From the NCBI RefSeq assembly GCF_000013665.1, contig NC_007912.1:2280501-2344500 (forward strand): a DNA stretch of 64,000 bases. The letters run 5' to 3'. Shown here piece after piece: positions 38,177 through 46,316 of this stretch. Position numbers and translations under genes: made by a program. A model generated the notes under the pieces. It ran no database searches, was not told the DNA's origin, and was given only the letters and a program-made list of their open reading frames with translations. This DNA comes from Saccharophagus degradans 2-40. GTDB taxonomy: Bacteria; Pseudomonadota; Gammaproteobacteria; Pseudomonadales; Cellvibrionaceae. Within the stretch, counting starts at the first letter, position 1, and every line of letters starts with the position of its first letter.

Positions 38177-38215
38177 TGTGGCCCCTTGGGTCATGAATAT
38201 TACTTGAATGTATAA

Positions 38216-38482
38216 ATGGCGAAAATGAAATTATTGGTATTAGTTTTAAAAATTATTGGGGTTATTTCAATTTTTATAGCCTTGATGGCTTTTGGTAGTG
38301 ATTTTCTACCAGTAGGCGGAGTTCATTTTGGCGGTAACGAATCAATAGGTGGTAAGCACCAGTTTTATAAAATAGTACCAGCAGACGGTGTAAATCCTAT
38401 TTATGTTGGTGTTACATTCTTAGTTGTTGGTGCCTGTTTAATTGGGGTATCAGCGCAAATTAAAAAATATTTGGTAAAGTAG
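38216..38482 (+). CDS. Cassette 24: membrane protein, 88 aa
   Basis: Two helices (about 6-28 and 60-80) around a short Gly-rich loop VGGVHFGGNESIGGKHQFY. Unknown. An alternative ATG lies 9 bp downstream; no strong ribosome-binding site. Confidence 0.62.
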   Translation: MAKMKLLVLVLKIIGVISIFIALMAFGSDFLPVGGVHFGGNESIGGKHQFYKIVPADGVNPIYVGVTFLVVGACLIGVSAQIKKYLVK

Positions 38483-38489
38483 CGTGGCA

Positions 38490-38625
38490 CATAACAAAAC
38501 GCTAAAACACCGCTCCGGCCTGTGGCCTCCACTGGACGCCCAAAGCTCCGCTTCTTTTGTGCATTTGCTTCGCAAATTTTCGCACAAAAGCAGCTCCACT
38601 TTGTGCGCCGTTTAGCTCTGCGTTA
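38490..38625 (+). repeat. attC 24 (family A)
   Basis: R'' CATAACAAAACGC; GCTCCGGCCTGTGGCC variant; R' GCGTTAGC. Confidence 0.92.
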
Positions 38626-38652
38626 GCTTAAATACGGAAGTTTGATCCAAAC

Positions 38653-39123
38653 ATGAAGAAAAGCTTGTACGTCTTAATTGCTTTAACCTTGCTATTCGGC
38701 GCTTTTGCTGGGGGCATGAAGTATGGGTTTAATGTTGGCGTTGAAAATTACCATCATTTGGAAAATGTTCTTTCTTCGAATGTTGATGTGCTTCGCGCCA
38801 TGGATTTGAAGGGAGGCAGTGAGAAAGAGTTAAAGCACATTTATTGGGAGTATGAAAACTCCATTAATAGAGCAATTGATTCATATAATTGGTACCAGAA
38901 CTCTGGCAACCACGTTTTTTCTAAAGTGTTTTTATCCGGGCACCTAGAAAATCTCGACAAATCCATTATAAATCTCAGCCGCTATCGCAGAGAGCACCCG
39001 GTTGAAATGGAAACGGATGTAATGGTTTGCGAGTTGTCCGAGGCTGAAACCCAAAGGGCGTTGTGTCTGGAGAGGTTAGAAAAACGAAGGGATACAGTTA
39101 ATAAGTACGGGGCAAAAAGCTAA
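38653..39123 (+). CDS. Cassette 25: membrane-anchored hypothetical protein, 156 aa
   Basis: One N-terminal helix (about 5-23), then a helical, charged periplasmic or cytoplasmic domain with two Cys near the end (VCELSEAETQRALC). No family recognised. The stop TAA is the TAA of attC 25. Confidence 0.65.
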   Translation: MKKSLYVLIALTLLFGAFAGGMKYGFNVGVENYHHLENVLSSNVDVLRAMDLKGGSEKELKHIYWEYENSINRAIDSYNWYQNSGNHVFSKVFLSGHLENLDKSIINLSRYRREHPVEMETDVMVCELSEAETQRALCLERLEKRRDTVNKYGAKS

Positions 39124-39243
39124 CAAGGCTAGCCAACATCGCCCTTGCGGGCTGGACCTCCGTTCCGGTGTTTGTTTATGTGCTTTAACGCTTACGCTAG
39201 CACAACACAAACACCTCCACTACGGCCGTTGCTAGCGGCGTTA
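39120..39243 (+). repeat. attC 25 (family C variant)
   Basis: R'' CTAACAAGGCTAGCCAAC; right CGTTGCTAGCGGCGTTATGAG. Confidence 0.9.
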
Positions 39244-39244
39244 T

Positions 39245-39554
39245 GAGCTACCAGCTAGGTATCGCCAAGGTCGGTTTTAAGGTTTAAATTTAGGTTAATT
39301 TGTATGCGCTATGGAATGGCTTTTTCCTCTGTTTTTCACTTCCATTCTAATTGTAAAAGTACTAGGCTAGACGCAATTCTAGCGAGTATTTTCTAAGCTG
39401 TTTTGTGAGCTCTACTTAAAGCAACGAAGGTTGGCGCTACTGTTTTGGCGTTAAGGCAACGCGGCTATAAGTAAAATCAAAAGCATGTATGGGTTACTAA
39501 TCAATTTGGTTAGTATTAAAAAATAAGGTGTTGCAGGTGCAGTTAGTGGTCTCT
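39245..39554 (+). repeat. Cassette 26: ORF-less repeat cassette, copy 5 (short form)
   Basis: Differs from copy 1 by a small number of bases. The middle section lacks the GGTTTAACTAA stem and instead has GTTGGCGCTACTGTTTTGGCG. Confidence 0.86.
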
Positions 39555-39690
39555 CATAACAAAACGCTAAAACACCGTTCCGGCCTTTGGCCTCCACTGG
39601 ACGCCCAAAGCTCCGCTTCTTTTGTGCATTTGCTTCGCAAATTTTCGCACAAAAGCAGCTCCACTTTGTGCGCCGTTTAGCTATGCGTTA
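39555..39690 (+). repeat. attC 26 (family A)
   Basis: R'' CATAACAAAACGC to GCTATGCGTTATGC. Confidence 0.92.
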
Positions 39691-39707
39691 TGCATAAGAA
39701 GGTATCG

Positions 39708-40106
39708 ATGAAGAAAATAATTATTTTATTATTTACTACGGCACTGTTTGGCTGTGGGGCTAGTTCTCCAGTTAAAGAGGGTCTTGGGTATGAGGGTCAA
39801 AATTCGGAAGGCTTGGCAGTATCAGAGTTGTTGGTAAAATTGAAATCCGATCCAAATGTTCAAGTAAGAGTTGATCGCGGTTGGCAAATAGCAGAAGTTA
39901 AATCAGAAAGGGCGCTGTACTCCTTCACTCCAGAAACACATCCGGCACACCCTTCGTATGTAAAACGGGAAGTGATAGAAAAAGGTGGTTCTATTTTCAT
40001 TGAAACTAGTGCCCGTTGTGGAGCCGAAAAAACTGTTTGCGATCAGCTTGTAAGAGACTTTATTGAACTAAACAATAAGGTCAAAGAAAGCATTGGTAGC
40101 AAGTAA
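39708..40106 (+). CDS. Cassette 27: lipoprotein, 132 aa
   Basis: A lipoprotein signal ends in LFGC at residue 16. The mature part is mixed alpha/beta, with VQVRVDRGWQIAEVKSERALYS and two later Cys (ARCGAEKTVC) that may pair. AAGAAGG lies 5-6 bp before the chosen ATG; the upstream ATG at 39690 lies in the attC core. Confidence 0.7.
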   Translation: MKKIIILLFTTALFGCGASSPVKEGLGYEGQNSEGLAVSELLVKLKSDPNVQVRVDRGWQIAEVKSERALYSFTPETHPAHPSYVKREVIEKGGSIFIETSARCGAEKTVCDQLVRDFIELNNKVKESIGSK

Positions 40107-40108
40107 TG

Positions 40109-40209
40109 CATAACAAGGCCAGTCAATCTGACCTCCGTAAACTGTCTTCTTTTTTGCAAAAAAACGCAAAAAAGCAGCCAATTCACTCCGGCAGTTGCTG
40201 GCGGCGTTA
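40109..40209 (+). repeat. attC 27 (single type)
   Basis: R'' CATAACAAGGCCAGTCAATC; inner CTTTTTTGC / GCAAAAAAG arms; right CAGTTGCTGGCGGCGTTA. Confidence 0.85.
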
Positions 40210-40219
40210 GGTGGCAGAA

Positions 40220-40510
40220 ATGGGTTCCAAGCAATTAGAGAAAGCTATCAAAGATATCGGTTGGAAAAGAACCGTTGATATTAATAGTGAAAAAATTAAA
40301 TTAGCATGCTTGATTCGAGAGGAAGATAGAAGGCCATTCCAGGCAGATTGGTGGAAGGGGAAACAGTCATACATTGTTGCAGTGGACGATAATGGAAATT
40401 TTATATTGCGTCATTGCGGTGGTTATATTTTTCGAATTCATCCCAAATCTGAAAGTGAGGAAGTTCTGGCTAAGAGTGAAGGAGAATTTCTGAGTATGAT
40501 CTATGAGTAG
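40220..40510 (+). CDS. Cassette 28: hypothetical protein, 96 aa
   Basis: A soluble protein starting MGSKQLEKAIKDIGWKR, then strands SYIVAVDDNGNFILRHCGGYIFRI. No named domain. AGGTGG lies 5 bp before the chosen ATG, which favours it over the GTG at 40211. Confidence 0.62.
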   Translation: MGSKQLEKAIKDIGWKRTVDINSEKIKLACLIREEDRRPFQADWWKGKQSYIVAVDDNGNFILRHCGGYIFRIHPKSESEEVLAKSEGEFLSMIYE

Positions 40511-40518
40511 TAAATCAC

Positions 40519-40651
40519 CTAACAATACGCTAAAACACCGTTTCGGCCTTCGGCCTACACTGGACGCCCAAAGCTCCGCTTGTTTGTGCATTTGCTTCGC
40601 AAATTGTCGCACAAACCAGCTCCACTTTGTGCGCCGTTTAGCTATGCGTTA
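40519..40651 (+). repeat. attC 28 (family A)
   Basis: R'' CCTAACAATACGC; CCTACACTGG variant; GCTATGCGTTATGCG. Confidence 0.92.
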
Positions 40652-40660
40652 TGCGAAAAG

Positions 40661-41038
40661 ATGAAATCAGGAATTAAGCTAATTTCGGAAGAAGAAGGTT
40701 TTGGCGAAGAGGTTGAACGCCAAATTACTTATTTAATGAAATTACGGTTTTGGCTAAATAAAGGCGATCCTATTAAATGGAATGCACCTTGGGGGCTAAT
40801 TGATAGAGCCTCGTTATCGGATGATGGCGAAACTCTAACGACGGATTTACGCGTAGATAGAGAGTCAATGTTCAATGGATTATTCTATGGGGTTGAAGGA
40901 ATGAGAATAGGTGGCGTTAGAAAACTGATAATATCGCCACACTTAGCTTACGGAGAGGCTGGAATAGAAACCATAATTCCCCCAAATGCTCTAATCATCG
41001 TTGAGGTATCAGTTCTTGAAAAACGAATATTTGCATAA
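40661..41038 (+). CDS. Cassette 29: FKBP-like peptidyl-prolyl isomerase, copy 2 of 2, 125 aa
   Basis: Reads as identical to the gene at 35532, including the short leader from GCGTTATGCGAAAAG and the attC that follows. The preceding attC is different, so this is a separate cassette insertion, not a tandem duplication of a longer block. Domain notes are as for copy 1. Confidence 0.75.
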   Translation: MKSGIKLISEEEGFGEEVERQITYLMKLRFWLNKGDPIKWNAPWGLIDRASLSDDGETLTTDLRVDRESMFNGLFYGVEGMRIGGVRKLIISPHLAYGEAGIETIIPPNALIIVEVSVLEKRIFA

Positions 41039-41169
41039 CAAAACGCTAAAACACCGTTCCGGCCTTTGGCCTCCACTGGACGCCCAAAGCTCCGCTTCTT
41101 TTGTGCATTTGCTTCGCAAATTTTCGCACAAAAGCAGCTCCACTTTGTGCGCCGTTTAGCTCTGCGTTA
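41034..41169 (+). repeat. attC 29 (family A)
   Basis: Same as attC 19 up to the core; next cassette begins GAGCTACC. Confidence 0.92.
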
Positions 41170-41170
41170 T

Positions 41171-41560
41171 GAGCTACCAGCTAGGTATCGCCAAGGTTAG
41201 TTTCAAGGCCTAAATTGGAATATTTTTTTATGTGCTATGGAATGGCTATTTCCCTTTGATTTTTACTTTCATTCCATTTAGAAAAGTAATAGGCTAAAGC
41301 CAATTACAACGTGCTTTCGTAGCCCTTGTTTGGCAGTTTTAATCCGGTTTAACTAAATTGTAAAAACACACAAATTAGTTAAACCTCGTTGGTGCTAGTC
41401 ATCAAGTGTGTTCCTGTTGGGTAAATAGTCTTCAGGCTCGTATTATTTTGTTGGCTTTTGAGCAACGCTGCTTTAAGTAAGGTCAAAAGCATCTATGGGT
41501 TACTAATCAATTTGGTTGGTATAAAAAAATAAGGTGTTGCAGGTGCAGTTAGTGGTCTCT
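41171..41560 (+). repeat. Cassette 30: ORF-less repeat cassette, copy 6 (long form)
   Basis: 5' section reads GGCCTAAATTGG as in copies 2 and 7. Hairpin arm TCATTCCAT keeps pairing with one G-U. Confidence 0.88.
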
Positions 41561-41694
41561 CATAACAAAACGCTAAAACACCGTTTCGGCCTGCGGCCTC
41601 CACTGGACGCCCAAAGCTCCGCTTGTTTGTGCATTTGCTTCGCAAATTGTTGCACAAACCAGCTCCACTTTGTGCGCCGTTTAGCTATGCGTTA
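41561..41694 (+). repeat. attC 30 (family A)
   Basis: GTTTCGGCCTGCGGCC with the TTGTTTGTGC sub-type inner arm. Confidence 0.92.
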
Positions 41695-41711
41695 TGCATC
41701 AGGAAGAGTGA

Positions 41712-42044
41712 ATGGATAAAGTTGAATTAATGAAGGTGGAAGATACTTTTGCAATTGAAAGTATTGGGCTAGTACTCGCTCCTTCATTTGATCTTCCGCA
41801 GCAAGGAAAATGGGTGAATATCAACGAAACAGTTACCATCGAAACACCTGAAGGAAAAAGTTTATCTGCTGATGCATTGTTCAGCGTCGCTCACTTAAAC
41901 ATTAAGGATCCATCCGTTAGTGTAACCAAGCGTTGGCCTATTCTTGTATCTTTAAAGGGTGTTTCCAAGGAGAGTGTTCCGATAGGCAGTACTGTTTATG
42001 TTTCTCAATTAACAAAACAATCGATCATAGGGCAAAATGCATAA
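41712..42044 (+). CDS. Cassette 31: small beta-barrel-like protein, 110 aa
   Basis: MDKVELMKVEDTFAIESIGLVLAP, then WVNINETVTIETPEGKSL, HLNIKDPS and VPIGSTVYVS. The strand pattern resembles domain II of translation factors such as EF-Tu, which I have seen in other small cassette proteins; this is recollection, not proof. AGGAAGAG lies just before the ATG. Confidence 0.62.
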   Translation: MDKVELMKVEDTFAIESIGLVLAPSFDLPQQGKWVNINETVTIETPEGKSLSADALFSVAHLNIKDPSVSVTKRWPILVSLKGVSKESVPIGSTVYVSQLTKQSIIGQNA

Positions 42045-42176
42045 CAAGGCGTTCAAACTCGTTCCGGGCCTTCGGCCCTACACTGGACAGCCAAAGCTGC
42101 GCTGCTTTTGTGCATTTGCTACGCAAATTATCGCACAAAAGCATCACAACTTTGTCTGCCGTTTAACGCGGCGTTA
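42040..42176 (+). repeat. attC 31 (family A, divergent)
   Basis: R'' CATAACAAGGCGTTCAAAC; CCGGGCCTTCGGCCC; right GTTTAACGCGGCGTTA. Confidence 0.9.
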
Positions 42177-42177
42177 T

Positions 42178-42564
42178 GAGCTACCAGCTAGTTATCGCCA
42201 AGTTCAGTTTTAAGGCCTAAATTGGATTTTTTTTAAGTGCTATGGAATGGCTATCTCCCTTTGATTTCTACTTTCATTTCATTTAGAAAAGTAATAGGCT
42301 AAAGCCAATTACAACGTGCTTTCGTAGCCCTTAGTTGGCAGTTTTAATCCGGTTTAACTAAATTGTAAAAATACACAAATTAGTTAAACCTCGTTGGTGT
42401 TAGTCATAAAGTGTGTGCCTGTTGGGTAAATAGTCTTCAGGTTCGTATTATTTTATTGGCTTTTTGGCAACGCTGTATCAGTAAGGTCAAAAGCATATTT
42501 GGGTTACTAATCTATTTGGTTGGTATTAAAAAATAAGGTGTTGCAGGTGGGGTTAGTGGTCTCT
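42178..42564 (+). repeat. Cassette 32: ORF-less repeat cassette, copy 7 (long form)
   Basis: The GGTTTAACTAA stem is intact; its loop has a C-to-T change (AAAATACACAA) that leaves pairing untouched. Confidence 0.88.
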
Positions 42565-42700
42565 CATAACAAAACGCTAAAACACCGTTCCGGCCTATGG
42601 CCTCCACTGGACGCCCAAAGCTCCACTTCTTTTGTGCATTTGCTTCGCAAATTTTCGCACAAAAGCAGCTCCACTTTGTGCGCCGTTTAGCTCTGCGTTA
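42565..42700 (+). repeat. attC 32 (family A)
   Basis: CCTATGGCC loop variant; CTCCACTTC; R' GCGTTAGC. Confidence 0.92.
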
Positions 42701-42719
42701 GCTTTCTCGGAGAAAATGG

Positions 42720-43640
42720 ATGTATTCCACGAAATATGGAAAAACAATTAAATTATTTCTGATGGATGCTGATCCTGATGGAAGAATGGTTTGCGAACTA
42801 TCAAACTGGAATGGCAAGGCATATCGAATTCCGCGAGGAAAGGTTAAGGATTGTTCGGATAGACACGATTTAAAAGGAACATCTGTATACCTGTTATTTG
42901 GCCGAGCAGAATCTTCAACCTCAAAGCCCAAAGCATATATAGGTGAAGCTGAAAACGCTTACTCTCGTCTTGTCCAGCATGTGTCTGAAAAGGAATTTTG
43001 GAATGAGTCTGTAGTATTTATAAGCAAAGATGAAAACCTTAATAAAGCCCACATTAAATATCTTGAGTCCAGGTTATATGAAATCGCCTCAACAGCAGGG
43101 CGATACGATATTCAAAATGGGAATACTCCAACAAGAAGTTCCATTTCTGAATCAGATCAAGCAGAAATGGAAGAGTTTATTGAATATATAAAAATACTAA
43201 TCAACACAATGGGCTTCAAAGTTTTTGAGCCTCTTATTAAAGTCGAGTCCAGCTCACAAGAGCCCGATGAGTGCTTTTATGTTAAAGGTGCTCGGGGCGC
43301 CGATGGGCGAGGAAAAAGAACATCGGATGGTTTCGTTGTGTTTGCGGGCTCTCAGGTGGCTGCGGATACAGTTCCATCATTCCCGAAAGGGTTCAATGCA
43401 CTTAGAGACGAACTGATTGATAATGAGATTATTATCAAAAAAAACGAGACTTTGGTTCTCGCATCTGACTATCTATTTAGTAGTCCATCTGCGGCAGCTG
43501 CCGTAATTATGGGACGAAGCGCGAACGGTCTAATTGAATGGAAAAATATACAAGGCAAGGAATTGAAATCCGTCGAAGAATCAGAAATATCAAAAGCTAA
43601 CAAGTCAATGCAGCCGACCGCTAACGCGTCGGCTGATTGA
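42720..43640 (+). CDS. Cassette 33: GIY-YIG nuclease-domain / DUF4357 protein, 306 aa
   Basis: A GIY-YIG-like domain spans about 58-125: VYLLFG, KAYIGEAENAYSRLVQH and a later Glu in KYLESRLYEIA. The C-terminal DUF4357-like part (about 195-290) has DGFVVFAGSQVA, LRDELIDNEII, ASDYLFSSPSAAAAVIMGRSANG and W. This pairing is common in restriction-linked and cassette proteins, so DNA cleavage is likely. The final residues (KANKSMQPTANASAD) are encoded by attC itself. CGGAG lies 7 bp before the ATG. Confidence 0.83.
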   Translation: MYSTKYGKTIKLFLMDADPDGRMVCELSNWNGKAYRIPRGKVKDCSDRHDLKGTSVYLLFGRAESSTSKPKAYIGEAENAYSRLVQHVSEKEFWNESVVFISKDENLNKAHIKYLESRLYEIASTAGRYDIQNGNTPTRSSISESDQAEMEEFIEYIKILINTMGFKVFEPLIKVESSSQEPDECFYVKGARGADGRGKRTSDGFVVFAGSQVAADTVPSFPKGFNALRDELIDNEIIIKKNETLVLASDYLFSSPSAAAAVIMGRSANGLIEWKNIQGKELKSVEESEISKANKSMQPTANASAD

Positions 43641-43647
43641 GGCGTTA
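43597..43647 (+). repeat. attC 33 (very short)
   Basis: About 51 bp. CTAACAAGTCAATGCAGCCGACC pairs with GTCGGCTGATTGAGGCGTTA. The upstream reading frame passes through it. Confidence 0.88.
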
Positions 43648-43648
43648 T

Positions 43649-44037
43649 GAGCTACCAGCTAGGTATCGTCAAGGTCGGTTTTAAAGTTTAAATATAGGTT
43701 AATTTGAATGTGCTATGGAATGGCTATCTTCCTTTGATTTTCACTTCCATTCCATTTGTAAAAGTAATAGGCTAAAGCCAATTACAACGTGCTTTCGTAG
43801 CCCTTGTTTGGCAGTTTTAATCCGGTTTAACTAAATTGTAAAAACACACAAATTAGTTAATCCTAGTTGGTGTTAGTCATCAAGAGTATGCCTGTCGGGT
43901 AAATAGTCTTCAGGTTCGTATTATTTTATTGGCTTTTGGGCAACGCTGTATAAGTAAGGTCAAAAGCATATTTGGGTTACTAATCTATTTGGTTGGTATT
44001 AAAAAATAAGGTGTTGCAGGTGCGGTTAGTGGTCTCT
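43649..44037 (+). repeat. Cassette 34: ORF-less repeat cassette, copy 8 (long form)
   Basis: The 5' hairpin is perfect (CCATTCCAT). The second stem is damaged at its 3' arm (TTAATCCTAG for TTAAACCTCG). Confidence 0.87.
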
Positions 44038-44171
44038 CATAACAAAACGCTAAAACACCGTTCCGGCCTTCGGCCTCCACTGGACGCCCAAAGCTCCGCT
44101 TGTTTGTGCATTTGCTTCGCAAATTGTTGCACAAACCAGCTCCACTTTGTGCGCCGTTTAGCTCTGCGTTA
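44038..44171 (+). repeat. attC 34 (family A)
   Basis: CTTCGGCCTCC; TTGTTTGTGC inner arm; GCTCTGCGTTATGC. Confidence 0.92.
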
Positions 44172-44198
44172 TGCATATTTGGGGCAGGTTCAATACCC

Positions 44199-44492
44199 AT
44201 GTTTTTCTTGTTACCGGTTTTAATTATTCTAGGTCTGTCACCAGCATTGCTTGCTTGGGCGCTGGCTGCTTATTTTTCTCCAGAAGCGTATGATATAAAG
44301 CCTTTAAAAATGTTGGTTGTTTCATTTGTATTGTCTTTAGTCATTGGAATGAGCGTTAATATAGAGTTGGAGTCGGGAATGTTGTCGGGTATAGTCTTTA
44401 TTTCTGTGGCCAGTTTCGCTTTGTCCTGTGTTCTAATTCCTTTAACTATCATATATAAATATGTTCGGTTACGGCTGGCCAAAAATGCATAA
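44199..44492 (+). CDS. Cassette 35: 97-aa membrane protein, copy 3 of 3
   Basis: Differs from copies 1 and 2 at a few residues (LAWALAAY, VLSLVIGMS, ELESGML). Its attC is family B, as for copy 1. Its predecessor is an ORF-less cassette, whereas copies 1 and 2 follow coding cassettes. Confidence 0.7.
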   Translation: MFFLLPVLIILGLSPALLAWALAAYFSPEAYDIKPLKMLVVSFVLSLVIGMSVNIELESGMLSGIVFISVASFALSCVLIPLTIIYKYVRLRLAKNA

Positions 44493-44600
44493 CAAAGTTA
44501 TAAACCTGACATTTTGGGCTACGCTTCGTTCTGTGCATTCGCTGCGCTCATTGTTGCACAGCACTACACTCCACCCAAAATGCAGGTTATAACGGCGTTA
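44488..44600 (+). repeat. attC 35 (family B)
   Basis: Reads the same as attC 5. Confidence 0.92.
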
Positions 44601-44601
44601 T

Positions 44602-44991
44602 GAGCTACCAGCTAGGTATAGCCAAGGTCGGTTTTAAAGTTTAAATATAGGTTAATTTGAATGTGCTATGGAATGGCTATCTCCCTTTGATTTCCACTTT
44701 CATTTCATTTAGAAAAGTAATAGGCTAAAGCCAATTGCAACGTGCTTTCGTAGCCTTTGGTTGGCAGTTTTAATCCGGTTTAACTAAATTGTAAAAACAC
44801 ACAAATTAGTTAAACCTCGTTGGTGCTAGTCATCAAGTGTGTTCCTGTTGGGTAAATAGTCTTCAGGCTCGTATTATTTTGTTGGCTTTTGAGTAACGCT
44901 GCCTTAAGTAAGGTCAAAAGCATCTATGGGTTACTAATCAATTTGGTTGGTATTAAAAAATAAGGTGTTGCAGGTGCGGTTAGTGGTCTCT
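44602..44991 (+). repeat. Cassette 36: ORF-less repeat cassette, copy 9 (long form)
   Basis: Same sequence as copy 3 at 34999; only the flanking cassettes differ. Confidence 0.88.
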
Positions 44992-45125
44992 CATAACAAA
45001 ACGCTAAAACACCGTTCCGGCCTTCGGCCTCCACTGGACGCCCAAAGCTCCGCTTGTTTGTGCATTTGCTTCGCAAATTGTTGCACAAACCAGCTCCACT
45101 TTGTGCGCCGTTTAGCTATGCGTTA
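44992..45125 (+). repeat. attC 36 (family A)
   Basis: Same as attC 18; next cassette starts AATGG. Confidence 0.92.
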
Positions 45126-45126
45126 A

Positions 45127-45711
45127 ATGGTACAAACGATGAGCTGGCTTCCTGTATATATATCAAAAGAAGACTTAAAAAATGTTTCAAGTTGGCTTTG
45201 CGATGAACCAAATATTGCCTTAATAAAATCTGTGGGGTCGGGGAAATGGCAAGCATTTAATGACTTTTCAATAGAGTCTTCCGGGAGGTATTGCTTGTAC
45301 CACACAGAATGTGGGCCTCTTCCTCTTATAAGCGACTCAATGCTAGAAGAGGACGGTACGATAGAAGATCCTTTTTCAGGTTGGCAGGAGCTTAAATCAG
45401 GAGCTGAAAAAGATATACCCTGGTTTGGCCCAGGACATACCGCTATTTTTTGGTTCAATGTTCGCCAAATAGAAGGTGACATGATCGGTATGTCTTCTTT
45501 TGAATGGATCGGAAACCATTATTCATCGATAGATGGGCCTGCGCCGGATGCAGCAAAAAAATGGTGGGCACGCCTGGGTCGTTGGATAAAAAAACAATCT
45601 AAGAGAATTCAAAGAAGAGGCGAGGTGTTTGGTGATAATAACGAGATCTATGCTATGGAGTCTGCGCTTCAGTCTATCAATGGTGGTTGTAAACGTGCGT
45701 TTAATCCGTAA
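45127..45711 (+). CDS. Cassette 37: hypothetical protein, 194 aa
   Basis: The start is at the core itself (ATG 45127) or at ATG 45139 (MSWLPVYISKEDLKNVSSWL), which looks more natural; neither has a ribosome-binding site. The middle has YCLYHTECGPLPL and DIPWFGPGHTAIFWFNV; the C-terminal third is basic (KKWWARLGRWIKKQSKRIQRRG). Soluble, unknown family. Confidence 0.65.
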   Translation: MVQTMSWLPVYISKEDLKNVSSWLCDEPNIALIKSVGSGKWQAFNDFSIESSGRYCLYHTECGPLPLISDSMLEEDGTIEDPFSGWQELKSGAEKDIPWFGPGHTAIFWFNVRQIEGDMIGMSSFEWIGNHYSSIDGPAPDAAKKWWARLGRWIKKQSKRIQRRGEVFGDNNEIYAMESALQSINGGCKRAFNP

Positions 45712-45717
45712 CCCCCA

Positions 45718-45806
45718 TTTAACAAAACAATCAACCGGACTCCGCTAAGCGTGGTTCGCTTTGCTCACAATACCACGCTTAGCTAAGCTCGGTTATTGTG
45801 GCGTTA
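45718..45806 (+). repeat. attC 37 (single type)
   Basis: R'' TTTAACAAAACAATCAACCGG; long inner arms CTAAGCGTGG / CCACGCTTAG; right CGGTTATTGTGGCGTTA. Confidence 0.87.
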
Positions 45807-45827
45807 TACCTAAAGGGAGACTGAAGA

Positions 45828-46307
45828 TTGCCTGAAAAATTACTATCCGCTTTGGTCGCAGGTATTGTCGCAATTGGAATATCACTTATTTCAGCTTACT
45901 TTCAGCGTCGAGCTTTCCGACAAGCGGTTGAATCAAAATACAGTGAAAAATTAATCGATTTACGCTTTGATAATTATCAATCAGCATTTGAAATTGTCGG
46001 CAAGATTAGTCTAACCAAGGGGCGTAGAAGTCAAAAAGACACGCTCAAATCTATAACTGAAGAGCTTCGTAGCTGGCACTGTGGTCCTGCATCAATGGTC
46101 ATGTCCTCAAAATCGCAAAACGCCTATAACAGATTGAGACGGCGGCTAATATCAACCTATGAAAGTGGTTTAGAATTGAATGATGACCAATCAAATGCGG
46201 AGAAGCTTTTTTCTGCAATTAGTGACTTTAGGCACGCGCTTAAATTTGATCTTCGGCTTTTATTTAATGAGCTAGAAAGTGAAAAATTTGATGCCCATAG
46301 TGAGTAA
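45828..46307 (+). CDS. Cassette 38: membrane-anchored helical protein, 159 aa
   Basis: TTG start with GGGAG about 9 bp upstream. One N-terminal helix (about 7-26), then basic, helical sequence (FQRRAFRQAVESKYSEKLIDLRF, LRRRLISTYESG). No family named. The attC that follows is split by an IS element. Confidence 0.65.
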   Translation: MPEKLLSALVAGIVAIGISLISAYFQRRAFRQAVESKYSEKLIDLRFDNYQSAFEIVGKISLTKGRRSQKDTLKSITEELRSWHCGPASMVMSSKSQNAYNRLRRRLISTYESGLELNDDQSNAEKLFSAISDFRHALKFDLRLLFNELESEKFDAHSE

Positions 46308-46310
46308 AGG

Positions 46311-46316
46311 TATAAC
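46311..46316 (+). repeat. attC 38, left fragment (R'' side TATAAC)
   Basis: The core is interrupted directly after TAAC by the IS; the rest resumes at 47951. Confidence 0.8.

Noticed and set aside
25482-45126. Many ORFs beginning MCICFANF or MFVHLLRK, or reading LKHRSGL..PPLDAQSSA
   Set aside because: They are one open frame through the repeated family A attC, fused to whatever follows. Real starts lie after the core.
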